DNA from: Dyadobacter sp. CY326
GTDB taxonomy: Bacteria > Bacteroidota > Bacteroidia > Cytophagales > Spirosomataceae
Length of the DNA: 64,000 bases
Reading direction: 5' to 3'
NCBI RefSeq assembly: GCF_021390515.1
Contig: NZ_JAJUXI010000007.1
Span: 248,001-312,000 of the forward strand
Shown: one piece after another, positions 16,653 to 25,295 of the stretch
Position numbering within the stretch: position 1 is the first letter of the stretch
Layout of the letters: each line of letters begins with the position of its first letter
Translations under genes and position numbers: made by a program
The notes under the pieces: model-generated
Seen by the model: the letters and a program-made list of their open reading frames with translations, nothing else
Told to the model about the DNA's origin: nothing
The model's database searches: none

Positions 16653-18704
16653 ATGACTAAAAGTATACTAATCAAGGCGTTCCTTCTGTTTTTGACAATT
16701 TTTGCGGACGAGGCATTCTGTCAGCAGATTTTGTGGGCCAATAAGGTGCTGGGCTATTCCTCCGAATACAGGCCGGCGCAGTATGGCCATGCATTCCGTT
16801 CAAAACAAATTTTGGGCATTCCCAACAAGCTTCCTGATTTTGGCAACAGCCCTTGCGCATGGTCGCCCGCAGAAGCTGACGGCCGAAATGAAGAATGGAT
16901 TAAAGTTGGTTTTGAAAAAACAATATCACTGAAACAAGTCGCAATCGCGGAAAACTTTAATCCCGGCGCCATTGCGCGGGTGTATGCATATGATGAATCC
17001 GGAAAGGAATTTCTGATTTCGGAAACGCCCGCGACGCAGCTTTCTGTCAAGGGACGAATGCTCCGTATTTTTCCAAAACAGCAAAATCTGCTTGCTAATG
17101 CGATAAAAATCGTGATGCAACCTTCCAAAGTTTCGGGTTTCAACCAGGTAGATGCCATCGCGATCTCAGATGGCGTTAAGCCAGTCGAAGCCGTCATTAA
17201 TGTTGCGAAAGGGCCGCTAACCACCACAAAGCGCGAAAATATGGGCGCGGCCATTAACAGCACCGGCCAGGAAGTTGCGCCGATTATTTCGCCTGATGGC
17301 AAGACGCTTTATTTTACACGAAGCAATTTCGTGGGGAATGTCGGTTCGCCTAAATCGCAGGACATTTGGTTTTCGACATTGAGTGAAAAGAATGTTTGGG
17401 GGCCGGCCGTCAATCTGGGGCCGCCGATCAATAATTTCGGTGACAATGCCATAACAAGTATTTCTGCGGATGGTAAAACGATTTATGTGATCAACATTTA
17501 TCGCCCGGACGGAACCATGGAACTGGGCTTGTCGCGTTCCTTTCAAACCAAAACCGGGTGGACATTTCCGAAAGAATACAGAATCAATAACCTGCGCGAA
17601 AACTATAATGCAAACCAGAAAGGCGAGGCTGAAAGCATGGAAACCACCGTTTCGCCTTATGGGAATGTGATGATCATTTCCGTGCAACGCAGTGACACTG
17701 AGGGAAAAAAGGATTTGTATGTTTCATTTTTACAGTCGGATGACACCTGGTCCGAACCGCGGCATCTGGGCAATGTTATTAACACCGCAGATTATGAAGG
17801 AACACCGTTTTTAGCATTGGATAACAAGACGTTATATTTCTCATCGCAAGGCCACAGTGGTTATGGCGACGGCGATTTATTTGTAACAAGACGTCTCGAC
17901 GATACGTGGATCAATTGGTCACAACCCGAAAATCTGGGTCCGGCAATTAACACTTCGCTTTGGGACGCTTACATTAACATTCCCGCGACGGGCGATTATG
18001 CGTATTTCAGCGCGAGTGAAAAAGTTGTAGGTCAGGAAGATATTTTTCGCGTAAGGCTCACGCCCGAGTTGCGTCCGGACCCGGTTGCAATCGTCACGGG
18101 GAACATTATGGAGGCGGAAACCAACAAACCTTTGCGATCCGATCTTATTGCGGAATTTAAAAAGAACAATGAGGTTTTTACAAAAGCAACATTTGATCCG
18201 GAAACGGGCGAGTATCGCATTATTCTGCCGCTGAAAGAAATTTACCGCATTACGGCTTCTGAAAAAGGCTATTTCCCCTTCACGGAGGAGATTAATCTTT
18301 CGCTGGACAGCACGCTCAAAACTATCAGAAAAGATCTCTATTTAACACCGATCAAAGCGGGTCAGCAAATCAGGCTGAGCAGCACAATGTTTGCACAAAG
18401 CAGCGCGGAAGTGATCCGCTCATCTTATGCCGAACTGGACCGGATTGTGAAGGCAATGACAGAATATCCGGAAATGGAAATCTTACTGGAAGGACACACT
18501 GACAATCAGGGAGAAGTACAGAAAAATGTTAAGCTCGCCGAGGACCGCGTGCAGCAGGTTAAAAAGTATCTCTTATCCAAAGGAATTGTAGCCAAAAGGA
18601 TCCAAACCAAGGCCTGGGGGCCAGCCAAACCGATCGCCAGCAACCTGACAGAACAGACCCGCCAGAAGAACCGGAGGGTCGAGTTTACAATTCTTAAAAT
18701 CTAA
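16653..18704 (+). CDS. PD40 beta-propeller / OmpA-domain outer membrane protein
   Basis: A 683-residue exported protein. After a signal peptide (MTKSILIKAFLLFLTIFADEAFC) there is a discoidin-like module (about 25-165), PD40 propeller repeats (about 200-470: ISPDGKTLYFTR, ISADGKTIYVIN, LDNKTLYFSSQGHSG), a carboxypeptidase-regulatory-like domain (about 485-560) and a C-terminal OmpA/MotB peptidoglycan-binding domain (about 575-683, LEGHTDNQGE and NRRVEF). This architecture is common in Bacteroidota envelope proteins, probably anchoring to peptidoglycan from the outer membrane. An upstream in-frame extension to 16530 overlaps the DUF4038 gene and has no signal peptide, so I start at 16653. Confidence 0.85.
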   Translation: MTKSILIKAFLLFLTIFADEAFCQQILWANKVLGYSSEYRPAQYGHAFRSKQILGIPNKLPDFGNSPCAWSPAEADGRNEEWIKVGFEKTISLKQVAIAENFNPGAIARVYAYDESGKEFLISETPATQLSVKGRMLRIFPKQQNLLANAIKIVMQPSKVSGFNQVDAIAISDGVKPVEAVINVAKGPLTTTKRENMGAAINSTGQEVAPIISPDGKTLYFTRSNFVGNVGSPKSQDIWFSTLSEKNVWGPAVNLGPPINNFGDNAITSISADGKTIYVINIYRPDGTMELGLSRSFQTKTGWTFPKEYRINNLRENYNANQKGEAESMETTVSPYGNVMIISVQRSDTEGKKDLYVSFLQSDDTWSEPRHLGNVINTADYEGTPFLALDNKTLYFSSQGHSGYGDGDLFVTRRLDDTWINWSQPENLGPAINTSLWDAYINIPATGDYAYFSASEKVVGQEDIFRVRLTPELRPDPVAIVTGNIMEAETNKPLRSDLIAEFKKNNEVFTKATFDPETGEYRIILPLKEIYRITASEKGYFPFTEEINLSLDSTLKTIRKDLYLTPIKAGQQIRLSSTMFAQSSAEVIRSSYAELDRIVKAMTEYPEMEILLEGHTDNQGEVQKNVKLAEDRVQQVKKYLLSKGIVAKRIQTKAWGPAKPIASNLTEQTRQKNRRVEFTILKI

Positions 18705-18811
18705 AAAATATCCTATAAAGGGAAATTTGCTTAATTTCGCGGCAACTCAATCTGTTTCGTCTCAATCTTGTTGGCGAAAATCGGAATATCAGCGCACGTC
18801 AATTTTCTTAA

Positions 18812-20680
18812 ATGTCTCCAATCCGCACGAACGAAACCCTGAAAACCTGGCTCATTTTCGCCGTCATTATCATTGCGGGAATCGCGTTAAGAGTCTATCG
18901 CCTGGATCGTTACAGCATCTTTTTCGATGAAAGGAGCACATTGGTGATCAGTCAGGGAGTTGTTCTGGAAGGTGCTAATCAAAAGGAAGTCTTTTCCAAG
19001 CTAAAAGTTTCTGGCTCTGATTTCTGGAAAACGCCTGAATTTAGTCTCCGACCACCAAGAGTCTTGCGGTCATTTACCTATAATGAGACTTATTATCCAC
19101 GCGCTTTTACGCCGGCAGAGTTTTGGGCACCCAAAACCATTGAAGATTATTACGAAGCAAATAACCGCAGCGACATTGGAAACAGCCCGTTTTATTATTT
19201 GCTGTTGCATAACTGGATCGAGATTTTCGGCCTGACCGATTTTTCAATAAGGTTTCTTTCTGTTGTTTTCAGCGTGCTCATCATCGGATTAACCTATCTT
19301 TTTGCGAGGCGTTTTTTCAGCGTTAACACCGGTTTGATTGCATCCGCCATTGTCGCCATTGAGCCGTTTTTTATCGGTTACAGCCATCAGGCGCGCAGTT
19401 ATTCGCTGACTTTCTTCTTAACCTTGCTTGCGACTTATTTCTTTTTACAAATTGTCGAAAATGAAAGCAGTCGGCGCAAAACCGCGGGTCTTTACATTGG
19501 TTACATTATTGCAGCAGGACTGGGTTTAATGTCTCACTTTCTGACAATCGCTGTTTTGGTGGCCCATGCGGCATACGCATTGCTTTTCCTCAGGACGATC
19601 AAAGGCTGGATCAAAATGGCCGTTTCGGCTGCCGTAGCGCTGTCACCAGTGACTTGGTGGATGCTTTTCGGAGGTGGCATTTACACTTTGTACACGCTAA
19701 ATTATCAGGCAGATTTGTATCGCAGAATGGCTGAAACGAAGCCTTACGACAATCCGTTTGGCGTAATTCTGCCGGCGACGCTTGGCAATGTTTTCACCAA
19801 ATCGTTACCCATTTTTGCGGATCTGGTCATTTTTACCAATGGCCTTACCGATGCATTGGCAGGAAAGAAAAATGTGCTGGCTTCACTTTTCATTGGCATT
19901 TTACTGATCATTTTTTATCGCTTCCGCAATTATTTCAAGATCCCGGAAAGTTTGAAAATGGCGATTCCATTCCTATTGGTGCTGCTGGGGGCTGTTTTTT
20001 ATAACAATCACAAATTGCAGTTCGTCATTTTCTCGATCAGCATTTTTGCTCTCTCGTTCATACCAGACGTCCACAGAAAAGCTGATAATCAGCAAAAAAA
20101 GCGTCTTTGGATGATTTACATCATGGCGCTTTTTCCAACCTTCTTTTTAATTTTAATGTCGTTTAAAAACGGGCACACGTATGGTTTAATGCAGCGCTAT
20201 TCGGGCTTCTCGTTTCCTTATGTGATCATTCTTTTAAGCCTTTTATTACAATATTATAATACGATCCGGGTTGAGTTCAGGGCGCTGGTTTTCATTGGTT
20301 TGGCTTGCCAGCTCTATTTTGTTTCCGTGAGGCTTGTTGAATTGTACGAGGACCGGTCACCTAAATATGGCTATTTTTCCAATCCACGACAGCCGAATCC
20401 TTATCTGGAAGCTGCCGAAAAGATCAAGGCGCTTTATCAGTCGGGCGACACGATTCTTTATCCGGCTTCCCGTTACGAGATTTTGTCAGAAATGGATCGC
20501 ACATTCCTGCCCTATTCGGTTCAGGATGCGCAGGTTACGAATTTATATTTGCCAAAAGACGCAAAATATGTCCAGGTAATGGATACGACGCAAACCACAC
20601 ATATTTTGCTAAAAAAAGCAGGTAAGGCAGAACCGATTGTGATCAAGAAACTGAAAGGACTACGTTACGGATTGGAATAA
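18812..20680 (+). CDS. GT39-like (GT-C) membrane glycosyltransferase
   Basis: A 622-residue polytopic membrane protein with about a dozen hydrophobic helices. The first periplasmic loop begins with FFDERSTLVIS (D39, E40), the acidic motif of GT-C/ArnT-PMT enzymes, which use polyprenyl-phosphate-linked sugars on the outer face of the inner membrane. GNSPFYYLLLHNWIEIFG and GYSHQARSYSLTFFLT are typical of the GT39 family. The C-terminal third is soluble-looking (about 530-622). It opens the glycan locus: 115 bases separate it from the transketolase N-half on the same strand. Donor and acceptor are unknown. Confidence 0.82.
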   Translation: MSPIRTNETLKTWLIFAVIIIAGIALRVYRLDRYSIFFDERSTLVISQGVVLEGANQKEVFSKLKVSGSDFWKTPEFSLRPPRVLRSFTYNETYYPRAFTPAEFWAPKTIEDYYEANNRSDIGNSPFYYLLLHNWIEIFGLTDFSIRFLSVVFSVLIIGLTYLFARRFFSVNTGLIASAIVAIEPFFIGYSHQARSYSLTFFLTLLATYFFLQIVENESSRRKTAGLYIGYIIAAGLGLMSHFLTIAVLVAHAAYALLFLRTIKGWIKMAVSAAVALSPVTWWMLFGGGIYTLYTLNYQADLYRRMAETKPYDNPFGVILPATLGNVFTKSLPIFADLVIFTNGLTDALAGKKNVLASLFIGILLIIFYRFRNYFKIPESLKMAIPFLLVLLGAVFYNNHKLQFVIFSISIFALSFIPDVHRKADNQQKKRLWMIYIMALFPTFFLILMSFKNGHTYGLMQRYSGFSFPYVIILLSLLLQYYNTIRVEFRALVFIGLACQLYFVSVRLVELYEDRSPKYGYFSNPRQPNPYLEAAEKIKALYQSGDTILYPASRYEILSEMDRTFLPYSVQDAQVTNLYLPKDAKYVQVMDTTQTTHILLKKAGKAEPIVIKKLKGLRYGLE

Positions 20681-20795
20681 GCAATGTGTCCGGTTTGCAA
20701 AAGCCGACAAATAAGATTTCGTATATTGCAAACGCAAAATCGAAGATTAGCCCTTTATTTCGTGAGATTTTCTTAATATCGACATATACACAGGC

Positions 20796-21623
20796 ATGAC
20801 CGCAGAAGAGATATTGAACGACCCAAAACAGATAAGCGGAGAACTTCGGCTTAAAATATTGGGCCTTTACCATAAAGCCAACGCCGGTCATATCGGCTGC
20901 TCGTTAAGCTGTATCGACCTGATGATCGCGGTCCTTTTCTTGCAAAAATCAGAGGAAGACACCTTCATTTTATCCAAAGGCCACGCCGCAGCTGCGCTTT
21001 ACGCGTGCCTGAATGTAGCAGGCGAGATCACAGACGAAGAACTGGACACTTTTTACCTCGACGGGACATCGCTCCCAGCCCACCCTGCTCCAAGACAATA
21101 TAAGGGAATTCCTTTCGCTACCGGCTCATTGGGTCACGGCTTGCCCATCGCAACCGGCATTGCCCATGCGGCAAAGGTGAGCGGCGAAGAAACTTATTCG
21201 TTCGCATTGCTTTCAGATGGTGAAACAAATGAAGGAACAACCTGGGAAGCAGCACATTACGCAATTCAAAATCAGCTGGACAACCTTTTCATGATCATTG
21301 ATAAAAATGGTTTGCAAGGTTTTGGTTCTACGGACAAGGTTTTAGGAGAAACTGCTTCTGTGGAAAAATGGAATGCGATCGGTTTTGAAACCATAGAGGT
21401 TGATGGTCACGACATTAGTGCTATTAGTCTGGCGATCGACGAATTAAAAACGCATAAAAACGGACTTCCTAAGGCAATTATCGCAAACACTGTAAAGGGC
21501 AAAGGAGTGTCCTACATGGAGAATAAATTAGAGTGGCATTATTTACCAATGAACAAAGACCAATACGAGCAAGCCACGCTGGAAGTAAAGGAACGCTACT
21601 TTAATGAATTGACGAATGCTTGA
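20796..21623 (+). CDS. transketolase-like protein, N-terminal (TPP-binding) half
   Basis: A 275-residue protein equal to the first half of transketolase. Histidines H32 (AGHIGCSLS), H63 (SKGHAAAALY) and H114 (GSLGHGLP) correspond to active-site positions; the TPP/Mg2+ motif is SDGETNEGTTWEAAHYA with an Asp141 and a late N171. It binds thiamine diphosphate at the interface with its partner half, encoded separately at 24375-25295. The stop overlaps the start of the next gene by 8 bases (21616), showing translational coupling. In context it probably makes or modifies a sugar for the glycan rather than serving the pentose phosphate pathway; that is inference. Confidence 0.87.
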   Translation: MTAEEILNDPKQISGELRLKILGLYHKANAGHIGCSLSCIDLMIAVLFLQKSEEDTFILSKGHAAAALYACLNVAGEITDEELDTFYLDGTSLPAHPAPRQYKGIPFATGSLGHGLPIATGIAHAAKVSGEETYSFALLSDGETNEGTTWEAAHYAIQNQLDNLFMIIDKNGLQGFGSTDKVLGETASVEKWNAIGFETIEVDGHDISAISLAIDELKTHKNGLPKAIIANTVKGKGVSYMENKLEWHYLPMNKDQYEQATLEVKERYFNELTNA

Positions 21624-23610
21624 CCAATTGCCGGTTTTCCGCGATAAAATAGAAAGTTTAAAAGGGCCTGTTTTTGTTTTTGGTGCAAGCGGCTTTATCG
21701 GTGCTAATCTATTCAACGAAATTTTTAAGATCCGCAAGGACTGTTACGCATTGACACACGATGCAACAAAGGCTTGGCGATTGAAATTGCTGAATGTGCC
21801 TTTTGAGAACATTGTCCATTGCGATATCCTTTCCCACAATTCTGTTCAGGAGGTTTTTGAGAAATATAAGCCGCTGACCATTTTCAACCTTGCTGCTTAC
21901 GGAGCTTACAGCAAGCAGAATAATGTCAACCTGACTTACGAAACCAATGTGATCGGGACGGTCAATATTTTGCAAAACTGCTCGACCGAAATGGTTTACA
22001 TTCACGCCGGGAGCAGCTCAGAATATGGCTTCAATTGCACATCGCCCAAAGAAACGGATCGCGTAGAACCGAACAGTCATTACGCTGTTTCCAAGGTTTC
22101 AGCAGCTTATTTGCTCGAATATTATGCCAAGGTTTTCAATCTTAAAACATTGAACCTGAGGCTTTACTCCATTTACGGATATTGGGAAGAGCCTGACAGG
22201 CTGATCCCGAAACTGATTGAAAATGCGAGAAAAAAGCAGCTTCCGTCGCTAGTTTCGCCTGATATAAGCCGTGACTTTGTTTTTATAGAGGATTGCGTAG
22301 AAGCGTTTCTGGATGCTGCATTGAAAATCAGCAAGGAAACTTCCGGCAAATCTTACAACATCGCAACAGGTCGCAAAACCACGATGGGCAGCCTTGTTGA
22401 AACTTCCAGAAAGACCTTTGCCATTGCGCAAGAGCCGCAGTGGGGCAGCATGTCCAACCGGAAATGGGATTTGGCTGAATGGTTTGGAGATCCAAGCGCA
22501 TTTGAGCAAGATTTCGGCTGGAAAGCTAAAACTCCGCTGGAAACTGGACTGTCGAAATACAGCGACTGGCAAGCGCAAATTAAATATGAGGACCGCGTCA
22601 TTCCTGCCTTTGAGAATCCGAAACTGAACCCGATCATTACTGCAATTATTGCTTGTTATAAAGATGCGCAGGCGATTCCTTTCATGTATGAGCGTCTTGT
22701 GAAGACTTTTAATGATCTGAAAGTGCGTTATGAGATTATTTTTGTAAATGACAATTCGCCTGATAATCAGGAGGAAGTGATTAATAAAATCTGCGATAAG
22801 GATCCGAATGTTGTTGGAATAAGTCATTCAAGAAATTTCGGTTCTCAGTCGGCGTTTTTGAGCGGGATGGAAATTGCAACGGGTGATTGCGTTGTGTTGA
22901 TGGACGGTGATTTACAAGATCCGCCAGAAATCATCCCTGCTTTTTACGAGAAATGGATGGATGGTTTCGACGTCGTTTATGGCGTTCGCGTGCAGCGGGA
23001 AATGAAGCCGCACATTCACTTTTTTTACAAATCGTTTTATAAAGTTTTTCAGGGGCTTAGCTACATTCCAATTCCCCGAGATGCTGGTGATTTTTCAATG
23101 ATTGATCGCAAGGTTGTCAAGGAATTGGTTGATTTGCAGGAAGTAGAGCAGTTTTTGAGAGGATTGCGCGCCTGGGTTGGTTTCAAGCAAACGGGCGTTC
23201 CGTATGTGAGGCCAGAAAGAATGTTCGGCGTTTCAACCAATAATTGGACAAAGAACATCTGGTGGGCAAAAAAGGCGATTTTCTCATTCAGTTTTGCACC
23301 GTTGGAATTAATGAGTTATGCAGGTTTTGCATTGACCGGATTGTCGATTTTAGGCATTATCTGGCAAATATTAGCCAAATTCGTGTTTTTCAGAGACACT
23401 CCTCAAGGAATCAGCACGGTTATTGTGCTTGTCGTTTTCTTTGGCGGGCTTACGATTCTCGGCATTTCATTCTTAGGAGAATACATTGCCAAAATTTTCG
23501 AGGAAACTAAAAAGCGTCCAAAATACATTAGAACCAAAATTCGCCGCGGCTCAAAATCATACAAAACGGCAGACGAAATCAGGACATTGGTAAAGCAATT
23601 GCGTAAATAA
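21616..23610 (+). CDS. sugar epimerase/dehydratase fused to family 2 glycosyltransferase
   Basis: A 664-residue two-domain protein. Residues 17-320 are an extended short-chain NAD(P)-dependent epimerase/dehydratase: GASGFIG (23-29), SSSEYG (133-138) and catalytic Y156/K160 in YAVSK. Residues 339-560 are a GT2 with VNDNSPDN (377-384) and DGDLQD (430-435). Two membrane helices near 563-592 and 600-624 follow, as in DPM1/GtrB-like proteins. The fused domains could modify a nucleotide sugar and pass it to polyprenyl phosphate at the membrane. The gene overlaps the transketolase N-half by 8 bases. No frameshift or stop separates the domains. The sugar is not known. Confidence 0.87.
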   Translation: MLDQLPVFRDKIESLKGPVFVFGASGFIGANLFNEIFKIRKDCYALTHDATKAWRLKLLNVPFENIVHCDILSHNSVQEVFEKYKPLTIFNLAAYGAYSKQNNVNLTYETNVIGTVNILQNCSTEMVYIHAGSSSEYGFNCTSPKETDRVEPNSHYAVSKVSAAYLLEYYAKVFNLKTLNLRLYSIYGYWEEPDRLIPKLIENARKKQLPSLVSPDISRDFVFIEDCVEAFLDAALKISKETSGKSYNIATGRKTTMGSLVETSRKTFAIAQEPQWGSMSNRKWDLAEWFGDPSAFEQDFGWKAKTPLETGLSKYSDWQAQIKYEDRVIPAFENPKLNPIITAIIACYKDAQAIPFMYERLVKTFNDLKVRYEIIFVNDNSPDNQEEVINKICDKDPNVVGISHSRNFGSQSAFLSGMEIATGDCVVLMDGDLQDPPEIIPAFYEKWMDGFDVVYGVRVQREMKPHIHFFYKSFYKVFQGLSYIPIPRDAGDFSMIDRKVVKELVDLQEVEQFLRGLRAWVGFKQTGVPYVRPERMFGVSTNNWTKNIWWAKKAIFSFSFAPLELMSYAGFALTGLSILGIIWQILAKFVFFRDTPQGISTVIVLVVFFGGLTILGISFLGEYIAKIFEETKKRPKYIRTKIRRGSKSYKTADEIRTLVKQLRK

Positions 23611-23688
23611 CTTCAACCATCACACAAGCTCAACAAATTTTGAAATCTCAGATTATATTGGATAAATTCAAATCAATGTTGTCGCTTG

Positions 23689-23982
23689 ATGGTTATTATC
23701 AAACAGAAGACTTTACACGACTATTGCATTAAATATCCCGAGGCTAAAATTGCAATTGCTGAATGGGCAAGCAAAACGGAGTCTTCGAATTGGGCCAATT
23801 TCATGGAAGTGAAATCGGTTTTCAACAGTGTGGATTATGTTGGAGACAACAGATTCGTCTTCAATGTCAAGGGCAACCAATTTAGAATGGTGGCAATGAT
23901 ATTTTTCAGCGTTCGAACAGTTTACATTCGTTGGTTCGGAGCGCATAGTGAATATGACAAGATCAATGTTTCAATAATTTAG
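23689..23982 (+). CDS. HigB family toxin
   Basis: A 97-residue protein that matches the HigB_toxin family (PF09907), RelE-fold mRNA interferases: the N-terminal IIKQKTLHDYCIKYP, a central FNSVDYVGDNRFVFNVKGN and C-terminal FFSVRTVYIRWFGAHSEYDKIN are the family signatures. It should cleave mRNA on translating ribosomes unless bound by the antitoxin. A TTG codon precedes the ATG at 23689 by one codon; I use the ATG. Eleven bases separate it from the antitoxin gene. The pair is embedded between two glycan genes on the same strand. Confidence 0.85.
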   Translation: MVIIKQKTLHDYCIKYPEAKIAIAEWASKTESSNWANFMEVKSVFNSVDYVGDNRFVFNVKGNQFRMVAMIFFSVRTVYIRWFGAHSEYDKINVSII

Positions 23983-23993
23983 AAAGCATTGCT

Positions 23994-24353
23994 ATGAGCG
24001 TTTCGACTGAACAAGATTATAATGAGGCTTTTAAGAAAATTGACAGCCTTATTGCGGAAAATTTTGAAGATAATACGGACAAACAAAAAGAGTTTCTTGA
24101 ATTGGCAAAAGCAATTCAGGACTATGAGAAGAAGTTTTATCCATTGCCTAAACCCGAGACGGTCGTGGAAATGGTTGAGCTCAAAATGTATGAGCGTAAG
24201 ATTACACAAAAGCAATTATCAGCTTTGCTTGAGATAACAACTGACAAACTGTCTCAAATTTTAAATGGGAAAAGACAGCCGGATGTGACATTCTTGAAAG
24301 CAGTTTATTTAAAACTGGGCGTTGATCCAGGATTTCTACTTAGAAATGCTTAA
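23994..24353 (+). CDS. HigA-type antitoxin, XRE helix-turn-helix
   Basis: A 119-residue protein. The N-terminal half is helical and acidic (MSVSTEQDYNEAFKKIDSLI), likely toxin-binding, and the C-terminal half is a XRE-type helix-turn-helix (about 62-118: ERKITQKQLSALLEITTDKL, LNGKRQPDVTFLKAVYLKLG). Such antitoxins neutralise HigB and repress the operon promoter. The order toxin-then-antitoxin is typical for HigBA. It ends 21 bases before the transketolase C-half. Confidence 0.85.
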   Translation: MSVSTEQDYNEAFKKIDSLIAENFEDNTDKQKEFLELAKAIQDYEKKFYPLPKPETVVEMVELKMYERKITQKQLSALLEITTDKLSQILNGKRQPDVTFLKAVYLKLGVDPGFLLRNA

Positions 24354-24374
24354 CAGCATCATCATACAAACCGA

Positions 24375-25295
24375 ATGAGAAAAGAATTTTCAAGCGCTAT
24401 GGAGCAATTGGCAGTGGAAGATGATTCTATTGTTTTTATTACTGGCGACCTCGGCTACAATGCATTGGAAAATTTGCAGGCCAAAATGGGAAAGCGATTT
24501 ATCAATGCAGGCGTTGCGGAACAAAATATGATCGGCGTTGCAGCTGGCTTTGCACATAAAGGATATAAAGTTTTTTGTTACAGCATTGCTCCTTTTATCG
24601 TTTACAGATGCCTAGAACAGTTCCGCAATGATGTGTGCTTTAACAACTTACCCGTTTTTCTTGTGGGCAATGGTGGCGGATATGGTTACGGAATCATGGG
24701 CAGCAGTCACCACACGATTGAAGATTTGGCTTGTCTGAGTGGCCAGCAAAATGCGAATGTGTGGGTGCCGGCATTTGCAGATGAAGTAGAGTCCGTCATT
24801 CAGCAGATCGTTGCGGATGCCCGTCCGGCTTATCTGCGCCTGGGTGCGGGGAAAACAACGCCCGACAACAGCTACGCCAGCGGGTCATTTAAAATAATAC
24901 ATGCTCCTGAAACGGCTGAAATCACAGTATTTGCGCTTGGCCCGATTGCTAATAACGTCATGACTGCCCTTTCAATGGCCGATGATCTTGCAGCAAAAGT
25001 GAATGTTGTCACAGCATTGCATTTCCCATTGCAGATCAATGATGACTTGATTGAATTGATCAGAAAGGCGCCGTCTATTCTTGTTGCGGAAGAGCACATT
25101 AGCACGGGCGGACTTGCACAGCAACTTTCCATTCAATTATTGGAAAAAGGCATTTTCCCACGCAGTTTCAAAAGTTTAAAGGCAGAAGGTTATCCAAACA
25201 GTCGTTATGGCAGCCAGGGATATCACCAAAAATTGTCCGGACTAGACCCTGATTCCATTATTTCACATATTGGTCAATTAATGATTCCGGCATGA
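24375..25295 (+). CDS. transketolase-like protein, C-terminal half
   Basis: A 306-residue partner of the N-half at 20796. It has the Pyr domain with catalytic glutamate E49 in GVAEQNM, then GYGIMGSSHHTIEDLACLSG, and the C-terminal domain (about 175-300, ITVFALGPIANNVMTALSMA). Such a two-gene transketolase is known in many bacteria and archaea, usually as adjacent genes; here 2.75 kb intervene. The stop overlaps the next gene by 4 bases (ATGA). The two halves are probably expressed from one transcript together with the fusion gene. Confidence 0.87.
   Translation: MRKEFSSAMEQLAVEDDSIVFITGDLGYNALENLQAKMGKRFINAGVAEQNMIGVAAGFAHKGYKVFCYSIAPFIVYRCLEQFRNDVCFNNLPVFLVGNGGGYGYGIMGSSHHTIEDLACLSGQQNANVWVPAFADEVESVIQQIVADARPAYLRLGAGKTTPDNSYASGSFKIIHAPETAEITVFALGPIANNVMTALSMADDLAAKVNVVTALHFPLQINDDLIELIRKAPSILVAEEHISTGGLAQQLSIQLLEKGIFPRSFKSLKAEGYPNSRYGSQGYHQKLSGLDPDSIISHIGQLMIPA

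Noticed and set aside
20796-25295. Split transketolase as a frameshift or assembly error
   Set aside because: The halves lie 2.75 kb apart with two intact translation units and a toxin-antitoxin pair between them, and each has its own start and stop.
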